A stretch of DNA of 5,380 nucleotides, taken from assembly GCA_937969485.1 (NCBI GenBank), contig CALBVQ010000067.1:1-5380 (forward strand). The letters run 5' to 3'. The translations under genes and the position numbers were made by a program. Below, piece by piece: positions 1 to 4,656 of this stretch (position 1 is the first letter of the stretch; every line of letters starts with the position of its first letter). A model generated the notes under the pieces. It had not been told where the DNA came from and made no database searches. It saw only the letters and a program-made list of their open reading frames with translations. This DNA is from an uncultured Saprospiraceae bacterium (GTDB taxonomy: Bacteria > Bacteroidota > Bacteroidia > Chitinophagales > Saprospiraceae).

Positions 1-1515
1 GAATTTAGAACGCCACTTACTGTAATTAAAGGTGTAAATGAAAACAGTGATGCTCTTGAAAAAGAAAAATCCCTCATTCGTAGGAACAGTAATAACTTGT
101 TGCAATTGATAAACCACTTACTTGATCTCTCTAAACTTGAATCAAGAAAACTTAAGCTAAACCTCAGCCAAGGAGATATTGTCAAATACATAGAATATTT
201 AACTGCATCCTTCTTTTCTATGGCCGTAGAAAAGAAAATTCAATTGGAGTTCCAATCCGAAGTCGAGGAATTAACTATGAATTTTGATGAGCTTCGAACT
301 CAACAGATTATTTATAATTTGCTTTCTAATGCATTAAAGTTTACTCCAGAAGGTGGTTCAATAAAGATCAATCTTGCTGTCGAGAACGAGGAGCTTCAAA
401 AACTTAGAATAACAATACAAGATAGCGGACATGGAATACCTAAGCAAGATATCCCTCATCTTTTTGACCACTTCTACCAAGTAAGTAATTCGGTAACGAA
501 GATCGGTGAGGGTACAGGCATAGGCCTCTCCTTGACAAAAGAGTTAGTCGAACTTATGGAAGGTGAAATTAGGGTCACAAGTACATTGAATCAAGGGTCA
601 GCATTTGTTGTTGTCCTACCTATTCGCTCAACACTTTCTGACGAATTGATTCCATCAAACTTTGATATTGACAAAGAGGCCGTCCTTCCTTATATTTCTA
701 ATAAGACAACACAAAATAATCGATTGATTTCCCAGGAGTTAAACACTGCTGACGAAAACCTTCCAATTCTCTTACTCATCGAAGACAACGCTGATATTGT
801 TACGTACATCTGCAGTATCCTAGAAGAGAAATATCAGATTGTGATCAGTATCAACGGAGAAATCGGAATCGAAAAAGCCATAGAAATCATTCCTGATATA
901 ATTATTAGTGATGTGATGATGCCCATAAAGGATGGATATGAAGTGTGCAAAACGCTTAAACAACATGAAAACACAGATCATATTCCTATCATTCTCTTAA
1001 CTGCTAAGGCCAATGTCAGTGATAGATTAGAGGGTCTAAAATATGGAGCAGATGCCTACATTAATAAACCCTTTTTGAAAGAAGAGTTACTAATTCGACT
1101 TGATCAACTTTTGCTTGTAAGAACGAAAATTCAGGAAAAATACAGCAAGCAAATCATCGCTCCACAAGAAGTATTAACTGATGAAAAGGATGCATTCTTT
1201 AATAAATTAAAGGAGGTAATCATTACTAACATGTCTAATCACTTGTTTGGTGTTCCTGAAATGGCGAATGCATTATTTATGAGTCAGCCACAGGTTTATA
1301 GGAAGTCTAAAGCGCTTCTAGATAAGACACCTACTGCAGTCATAAATATGATGCGTCTCAATAAGGCAAAAGAATTACTTATAAACACGACTGATAGTAT
1401 ATCAGAAATTGCCGCAATAGTTGGATACAAAGATGCTAACTATTTCTCTAGAGTTTTCCAAAACAAATTTAGATCTTCTCCTTCGGTTTTTCGTAACCGA
1501 CAGACTAGCAATTAG
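1..1515 (+). CDS. Hybrid two-component regulator (histidine kinase-receiver-AraC HTH), 5' partial
   Basis: The reading frame is open from the first base, so the gene begins upstream; 504 residues are visible. It opens with EFRTPL, the H-box of a HisKA domain, and the phosphorylated His should be the residue just outside the window. The ATPase domain follows: N-box with Asn106 and Asn110, G1 box DSGHG (141-145), F-box LFDHF near 154-158, G2 box GEGTGIGL (169-176). A receiver domain spans about 253-370, with acidic pair Glu261/Asp262, phosphoacceptor Asp304 (ISDVMMP), Thr334 and Lys356. An AraC-type double helix-turn-helix fills about 412-500 (SISEIA, then YFSRVFQNKF). All key catalytic residues seen are intact. 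Family knowledge: such one-chain systems sense a signal through an N-terminal periplasmic or TPR region and activate nearby genes. The sensor part and signal are not visible here. The three exported-protein genes downstream are possible targets (inference). Confidence 0.95.
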   Translation, partial: EFRTPLTVIKGVNENSDALEKEKSLIRRNSNNLLQLINHLLDLSKLESRKLKLNLSQGDIVKYIEYLTASFFSMAVEKKIQLEFQSEVEELTMNFDELRTQQIIYNLLSNALKFTPEGGSIKINLAVENEELQKLRITIQDSGHGIPKQDIPHLFDHFYQVSNSVTKIGEGTGIGLSLTKELVELMEGEIRVTSTLNQGSAFVVVLPIRSTLSDELIPSNFDIDKEAVLPYISNKTTQNNRLISQELNTADENLPILLLIEDNADIVTYICSILEEKYQIVISINGEIGIEKAIEIIPDIIISDVMMPIKDGYEVCKTLKQHENTDHIPIILLTAKANVSDRLEGLKYGADAYINKPFLKEELLIRLDQLLLVRTKIQEKYSKQIIAPQEVLTDEKDAFFNKLKEVIITNMSNHLFGVPEMANALFMSQPQVYRKSKALLDKTPTAVINMMRLNKAKELLINTTDSISEIAAIVGYKDANYFSRVFQNKFRSSPSVFRNRQTSN

Positions 1516-1516
1516 T

Positions 1517-1555
1517 TAGCATTTAAAACACATGCTATTAGATAGAATAATGCTA
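1517..1555 (+). other. 7-bp dyad with 25-nt spacer (operator or terminator hairpin), copy 1
   Basis: The arms are TAGCATT (1517-1523) and AATGCTA (1549-1555), perfectly complementary. A T-rich run follows, so it could act as the terminator of the regulator gene. An alternative 8-bp pairing exists between GACTAGCA (1503-1510, inside the end of the regulator gene) and TGCTAGTC (1551-1558). The constant position upstream of a promoter in all three copies also fits an activator site. Confidence 0.6.
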
Positions 1556-1562
1556 GTCATTT

Positions 1563-1595
1563 TTTCTCTATCGGTCAGCAATAGCAATAGCTTTG
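1563..1595 (+). promoter_or_regulatory. Bacteroidota-type promoter for the lipoprotein gene
   Basis: TAGCTTTG at 1588-1595 matches the TAnnTTTG -7 consensus exactly. The -33 region is poor: the best aligned sequence is TTTC at 1563-1566, 21 nt upstream. A weak -33 box suggests need for an activator (inference). Transcription would start near 1600, giving a leader of about 65 nt to the ATG at 1665. Confidence 0.6.
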
Positions 1596-1664
1596 CAATG
1601 GCTGAGATGAAGAATTGGTATAAATTCAGCAAAAAAATATTACTAATAGTATCAAAACAAAAGA

Positions 1665-2444
1665 ATGAAAAAGCACAATTTTTTTAAAATGGCTATCATG
1701 GTTAATTTTTTATTGATCATGATATCGTCTTGTGGAATATCAGAAACTGATGCATGTATCGATGTAACTTGCGAAAATGATGGCATCTGTATTGATGGTG
1801 ATTGTGATTGTCCAGACGGATTTACTGGGGTTAATTGTGAAAACTTAGATGCAGCGAATGTACAAGCTCTTTTAGATAGTGGAAAAACGCCTAAAGAATT
1901 ATTCGACGGAGGCTTGACTTTATTGCAACTCTATGGTAATATTTATGAAGGTGGTTATATTTTTTATTTAAATACAGCAGATGGCACAGGCATGGTTGCT
2001 GCAACAGAGAACCAAAGCAATGAAGTAATGTGGGGATGTAATGGAACAGATATAATAGGATTACCTAACGTTCTTGACTGTGCACTTGATTGCTTTCAAC
2101 CAGAACCAGAAGATACTCTGGAAGGTGCAAGAATTGGTGATGGTAAAATGAACACTGAAGCTATTGTTGCAAATTGTTCAGATGTTGGTATAGGAGCACA
2201 GCTGTGTTATGATTTAGAGCTGAATGGAAAATCTGATTGGTTTTTACCTTCTCGTGGAGAATTAAATTTAATGTACGTTAATTTGTACGCTATGGGCCAT
2301 GGTGATTTTCCAGATACTGGTTACATGAGTTCATCAGAGTTGGGTGCTCTCAACTTTTGGTATCAAAATTTTGGTAATGGGGTTCAAGCTAGCTTTAGCA
2401 ATAAAATGGAGGAAGGTAGTGCTCGAGCTGCACGATCTTTTTAG
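1665..2444 (+). CDS. Outer-membrane lipoprotein with EGF-like and Lcl/DUF1566 domains
   Basis: A 259-residue exported protein. Residues 1-22 form a lipoprotein signal peptide: KK near the start, a hydrophobic core, and a lipobox ISSC with the lipidated Cys23. The following SETD is mildly acidic, which could favour surface exposure in Bacteroidota (inference). Residues 31-59 form one EGF-like module with six cysteines (31, 36, 42, 47, 49, 58) in the classic spacing, including CDCPDGFTGVNC. A linker at 65-90 carries LLDSGKTPKELFDGG. From about 95 to the end lies a DUF1566/Lcl-type domain: GGYIFYL, GDGKMNT (159-165), DWFLPSRGEL (191-200), YMSSSE (220-225), and the terminal RAARSF typical of the domain's end, so the protein looks complete. 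The family is linked to adhesion or carbohydrate binding in some bacteria; its ligand here is unknown. No enzyme motif is seen. The ATG follows AAAAGA rather than a Shine-Dalgarno site. It is probably transcribed alone from the 1588-1595 promoter. Confidence 0.9.
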   Translation: MKKHNFFKMAIMVNFLLIMISSCGISETDACIDVTCENDGICIDGDCDCPDGFTGVNCENLDAANVQALLDSGKTPKELFDGGLTLLQLYGNIYEGGYIFYLNTADGTGMVAATENQSNEVMWGCNGTDIIGLPNVLDCALDCFQPEPEDTLEGARIGDGKMNTEAIVANCSDVGIGAQLCYDLELNGKSDWFLPSRGELNLMYVNLYAMGHGDFPDTGYMSSSELGALNFWYQNFGNGVQASFSNKMEEGSARAARSF

Positions 2445-2467
2445 AAAATTCCATATAGACCAGAATA

Positions 2468-2628
2468 ATACCATTTAATATTTAGGTTATCGGAAAAGAA
2501 TCAAGAGTTTTTCGAATGAGTTCGAGGCAAAAAAACATAGAGGAACCCGGAGGTTCGGCGAGGCTTTTTAACGAAGAAATCAGATGGAAAGCTTGGTAAT
2601 TACCGACAATTTAGGTTTTAAATGGTAT
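2468..2628. repeat. 161-bp segment bounded by 11-bp inverted repeats
   Basis: ATACCATTTAA at 2468-2478 is the exact reverse complement of TTAAATGGTAT at 2618-2628. Inside, TTATCGG (about 2487-2493) can pair with CCGACAA (2603-2609) with one mismatch. A further hairpin, GAACC-CGGA-GGTTC, lies near 2543-2556. A direct repeat ATTTAGGTT occurs at 2480-2488 and 2609-2617. The nested pairing suggests a structured RNA, or a small non-autonomous mobile element with terminal inverted repeats. No target-site duplication is obvious and no family was recognised. Confidence 0.45.
2516..2599 (+). CDS. Possible 27-residue small ORF
   Basis: ATG at 2516 opens 27 codons ending in TAA at 2597-2599, beginning MSSRQKNIEEPGG. 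It lies wholly inside the inverted-repeat segment. There is no promoter match just upstream, no ribosome-binding site, and no recognisable domain or membrane stretch. An ORF this short arises easily by chance, so the segment is better regarded as non-coding unless homologues show codon conservation. Confidence 0.12.
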   Translation: MSSRQKNIEEPGGSARLFNEEIRWKAW

Positions 2629-2641
2629 AAATTGTAGATCT

Positions 2642-2679
2642 AAAAACAGCATCTTGAACTTGTTGAAGATGCTGTTTTT
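2642..2679. terminator. Strong bidirectional intrinsic terminator
   Basis: AAAAACAGCATCTT (2642-2655) and AAGATGCTGTTTTT (2666-2679) form a perfect 14-bp stem around a 10-nt loop. The A-run on the left and the T-run on the right give a U-tract in either direction. It would end the lipoprotein transcript about 200 nt after its stop, and would also end anything transcribed leftward from 2700-2790. Confidence 0.88.
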
Positions 2680-2696
2680 ACTTTAGGTATGATATA

Positions 2697-2783
2697 CTAG
2701 ATTAATACTTTTCTAATACTCACATTGAATCCTAATTTATTCAATACATAATACAGCCCACACTCCGATAATCTCTCAATGAC
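2697..2783 (-). pseudogene. Possible C-terminal remnant of a minus-strand gene
   Basis: The minus strand is open for 28 codons, ending LNKLGFNVSIRKVLI and then a TAG stop (2697-2699). The strong terminator begins 18 nt further along in that direction, the usual place for a gene's end. There is no start codon of normal type and an in-frame TAA lies at 2784-2786. If genuine it is a decayed gene tail whose terminator survived. The family is not recognised, and chance is a real alternative at this length. Confidence 0.2.
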
Positions 2784-2799
2784 TTAGAAATCAGAGAAT

Positions 2800-2838
2800 T
2801 AGCACTTTACACACAGTAATAATGATAGAATAGTGCTA
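2800..2838 (+). other. 7-bp dyad with 25-nt spacer, copy 2
   Basis: The arms are TAGCACT (2800-2806) and AGTGCTA (2832-2838), perfectly complementary. Relative to copy 1 the T-A pair has become C-G, changing both arms together. No gene end lies just upstream and a strong terminator already exists at 2642-2679, so a pure terminator role is less needed here than for copy 1. Confidence 0.6.
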
Positions 2839-2845
2839 GTCCTTT

Positions 2846-2878
2846 TTTCTTGTTTGGCTGGCTTTGCTCATAGTTTTG
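2846..2878 (+). promoter_or_regulatory. Bacteroidota-type promoter for the leucine-rich-repeat gene
   Basis: TAGTTTTG (2871-2878) is an exact TAnnTTTG -7 box. A TTG at 2850-2852 lies 18 nt upstream as a usable -33 element; the position aligned with copy 1 is TTTC (2846-2849). The predicted start near 2884 leaves a leader of about 100 nt before the ATG at 2984. Confidence 0.68.
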
Positions 2879-2983
2879 CAGGGAAGATAATTACCAAGTA
2901 ATATAATTTACCCCTTGATTGCCCCAAAGCAAAAAAGACCAATTATACTTGAAATTGCATTTTTTCAATTAAACAATTCTATT

Positions 2984-4348
2984 ATGAAGCCACAACTACT
3001 TATTATATTTCTCTTATTAGCACAATTCCTTTCTGGACAAACCACTCTTATTCCAGACATGAATTTCGAACAAGAATTAATAGATCAGGGAATCGATACC
3101 AATGGAGCAACTGGTGACATCCTTAATGCCGATGCAGAATCAGTTACAGATTTAGATGTTAGCAGTGCCGGCATCACCAGTCTGGCAGGGATAGAAGCAT
3201 TTAAGAATTTGACTGATCTAGATTGTGACCAAAATCAACTGACAACTTTAGATGTAAATATAAATACGGAATTGAAATATTTATCATGTAACGAAAACCA
3301 GTTGTCTAGTGTAGATGTAAGTGCGTGTGAAGCATTGGTAACACTGAAATGTGACGAAAACAAATTGACAAGCATAGATGTGAATACAAACACAAAATTA
3401 TTAAGACTTTCATGCGACGACAATCTATTGATCAATTTGGATGTAACTAAAAATATTATACTGTCAGACTTATCATGTAAAAACAACCAGCTAAGTAATT
3501 TGGATCTAAGCTTAACGTCCAATTTGAGGGAATTATATTGTTTTAATAATAAATTATTCAGCTTAGATGTAAGTGGACATGCTAATCTCTGGGCTTTTGA
3601 ATGTGGAAAAAATCTATTAGCAAGTTTGGATGTAAGCGCGAATACAGAATTAAAAAGATTTTATTGTGAAAACAACCTATTCCCTAGTTTAGATGTAAGT
3701 GCAAATAGCTTATTGAAAAACTTCATCTGTGGTAGTAATCAGTTGAGTAACTTGGATGTAAGTTTGAATACTGATTTGGAGGAATTAGTATGTAGCAACA
3801 ATCAGTTGACTAGTTTGGATGTAAGTGCTAATCCAGCAATGTGGAAATTAGATTGTAGGGTCAATCAATTGACTAGTTTGGATGTCAGTGCGAACGAAGC
3901 TATGTCTGTGCTAATTTGTGACATTAACCAGTTGACAAGTATGAATATGACAATGCTGAACTTAGATAATATCAACTTTTTTAAAGCTAAAAGCAATCCA
4001 GGACTAACATGCATATCAGTAGATGATCCAACTAATGTACCTCTAACAATCAGCGATGCGGTAGATGCAGGAGTAATGTTTTCTTCAGCCTGCGAAACGA
4101 CATCTACAAAAGACATATCATTTACTTCAATTAAATTGTTCCCCAATCCTACCACTGGTTTTGTTCACTTAGAAAATATCTCAGCAGAATCAGAATATAT
4201 GAGAGTATATGATAACGTAGGTCAACTTGTATACACAGTCCAAAATCCAGGTACGGATGTAAATATTTCTCACCTGAATTCAGGGATGTACTATATCGTC
4301 ATAAGCGAAAGAGAGATACATTATAGTGGGATATTAATAAAAGAATAA
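2984..4348 (+). CDS. Secreted leucine-rich-repeat protein with T9SS C-terminal sorting domain
   Basis: A 454-residue protein. The ATG at 2984 is chosen because it opens directly into a signal peptide (KPQLLIIFLLLAQFLSGQ); the frame is open further upstream but no ATG is there and that stretch is cassette leader. Residues 22-75 are the usual N-terminal cap of this Bacteroidota family (LIPDMNFEQELIDQGID, then LDVSSAGITSLAGIEAF). Twelve repeats of exactly 21 residues run from about 76 to 326, pattern LxxLxCxxNxLxSLDVSxNxx, with a Cys at 81 and every 21st residue to 312. A capping segment follows (LTCISVDD, Cys343 and Cys370, SDAVDAG). Residues 383-454 are a type A T9SS sorting domain (LFPNPTTG, VYDNVGQLV, LNSGMYYIVI), removed during export in known cases. 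The protein should be secreted or cell-surface attached, probably as a binding or adhesion protein; the ligand is unknown. It is expressed from the copy 2 promoter cassette. Neighbouring repeats are close at DNA level. Confidence 0.94.
   Translation: MKPQLLIIFLLLAQFLSGQTTLIPDMNFEQELIDQGIDTNGATGDILNADAESVTDLDVSSAGITSLAGIEAFKNLTDLDCDQNQLTTLDVNINTELKYLSCNENQLSSVDVSACEALVTLKCDENKLTSIDVNTNTKLLRLSCDDNLLINLDVTKNIILSDLSCKNNQLSNLDLSLTSNLRELYCFNNKLFSLDVSGHANLWAFECGKNLLASLDVSANTELKRFYCENNLFPSLDVSANSLLKNFICGSNQLSNLDVSLNTDLEELVCSNNQLTSLDVSANPAMWKLDCRVNQLTSLDVSANEAMSVLICDINQLTSMNMTMLNLDNINFFKAKSNPGLTCISVDDPTNVPLTISDAVDAGVMFSSACETTSTKDISFTSIKLFPNPTTGFVHLENISAESEYMRVYDNVGQLVYTVQNPGTDVNISHLNSGMYYIVISEREIHYSGILIKE
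3209..3961 (+). repeat. 63-bp tandem coding repeats (12 units)
   Basis: Each unit encodes one 21-residue leucine-rich repeat. Most units have drifted, but repeats 10 and 11 share the identical 17-mer TTGACTAGTTTGGATGT at 3806-3822 and 3869-3885, exactly 63 bp apart. This suggests the array has grown by unit duplication, most recently towards its C-terminal end. The last unit is degenerate (SMNMTMLNL). Confidence 0.9.
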
Positions 4349-4477
4349 ATCATCAAACAGGCATTGATGGAAGAGTTAAAAAAAATTTTCATCATGCGCT
4401 CAATGAATATTCAAATTATTCTAAGAATTGTACTCTTTAAATTTTCCGAATTACATAAATCGCTAACTATCAAGTTT
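4349..4477. other. Gap after the leucine-rich-repeat gene with no clear feature
   Basis: This is the part of the 308-nt gap before the third cassette. A 6-bp hairpin (CATCAA 4351-4356 with TTGATG 4364-4369) sits just after the stop but has no T-run after it. No plausible gene, promoter box or RNA gene is visible. The third cassette and its leader fill the remainder up to 4656. Confidence 0.6.
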
Positions 4478-4478
4478 T

Positions 4479-4517
4479 TAGCATTTAATGCACATGCACT
4501 TAGATAGAATAGTGCTA
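4479..4517 (+). other. 7-bp dyad with 25-nt spacer, copy 3
   Basis: The arms are TAGCATT (4479-4485) and AGTGCTA (4511-4517). They pair fully as RNA through one G-U wobble at the position that is T-A in copy 1 and C-G in copy 2. The T-run at 4521-4527 follows, so termination of the upstream leucine-rich-repeat transcript is possible, besides a regulatory role for the next gene. Confidence 0.6.
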
Positions 4518-4524
4518 GTCTTTT

Positions 4525-4558
4525 TTTCTCTTTGAGGCTGGGCTTACCCTTAATTTTG
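4525..4558 (+). promoter_or_regulatory. Bacteroidota-type promoter for the beta-helix gene
   Basis: TAATTTTG (4551-4558) is an exact TAnnTTTG -7 box. The aligned -33 region is TTTC (4525-4528), with a TTTG at 4531-4534 only 16 nt from the -7 box. One extra base separates the dyad from the -7 box compared with copies 1 and 2. The predicted start is near 4564, so the leader is about 93 nt to the ATG at 4657. Confidence 0.65.
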
Positions 4559-4656
4559 CCTTGAAAATAATTACCAATTAAAACATTTACCCTGCTTCCC
4601 CAAAGCACCTAATGTAAATAACTAATACAAATCTTACTCCCTTAATAAACAAGAAA

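Larger units (their letters stand above)
1516..1596 (+). repeat. Promoter cassette, copy 1 (before the lipoprotein gene)
   Basis: This is the first of three related intergenic segments. It starts right after the stop of the regulator gene. The segment at 1541-1558 matches the 18-nt block shared by copies 2 and 3 with one mismatch. It holds the dyad, a T-rich run (CATTTTTTCTC) and a TAnnTTTG box in the same order and spacing as the other copies. Similarity fades after the -7 box, so this copy lacks the leader motifs of copies 2 and 3. Confidence 0.8.
2799..2931 (+). repeat. Promoter cassette, copy 2 (before the leucine-rich-repeat gene)
   Basis: This copy shares an identical 18-nt block, GATAGAATAGTGCTAGTC (2824-2841), with copy 3 (4503-4520). 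It carries the dyad, a T-rich run, and the -7 box. Further downstream it shares leader motifs with copy 3: TAATTACCAA (2888-2897), TTTACCC (2907-2913) and CCCCAAAGCA (2922-2931). The shared leader means the duplicated unit covers about 130 bp here. Confidence 0.85.
4478..4607 (+). repeat. Promoter cassette, copy 3 (before the beta-helix gene)
   Basis: This copy has the 18-nt block identical to copy 2 (4503-4520), the dyad, a run of seven T, the -7 box, and the leader motifs TAATTACCAA (4568-4577), TTTACCC (4586-4592) and CCCCAAAGCA (4598-4607). Its left loop (CACATGC..TTAGATAGAAT) is closer to copy 1, while its right half and leader are closer to copy 2. That mosaic pattern would fit recombination between copies or simple divergence. 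Confidence 0.85.

Noticed and set aside
1616..2633. Direct repeat TGGTATAAATT at 1616-1626 and 2623-2633, flanking the lipoprotein gene
   Set aside because: An 11-mer of AT-rich sequence can recur by chance and the surrounding bases do not match, so it is not good evidence for an insertion.
2915..2983. Upstream extension of the leucine-rich-repeat gene
   Set aside because: The frame is open but has no ATG, it overlaps the conserved leader motif CCCCAAAGCA, and it would place 23 extra residues before a clean signal peptide.
3235..3522. Minus-strand open frame of 95 codons
   Set aside because: It lies wholly opposite the leucine-rich repeats and its periodic sequence is a mirror of the 63-bp coding repeats. 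No signal, domain or promoter supports it.
3865..4155. Minus-strand open frame of 96 codons
   Set aside because: It is antisense to the last repeats and the T9SS tail of a well-supported gene, with no features of its own.
4351..4394. Possible terminator after the leucine-rich-repeat gene
   Set aside because: Two weak, mutually exclusive hairpins can form (4351-4369 and 4365-4394), but neither is followed by a T-run.
4411..4608. Minus-strand open frame of 65 codons
   Set aside because: It overlaps the third promoter cassette in antisense. The equivalent strand of copy 2 is interrupted by a stop soon after the matching start, so the frame is not conserved with the cassette.
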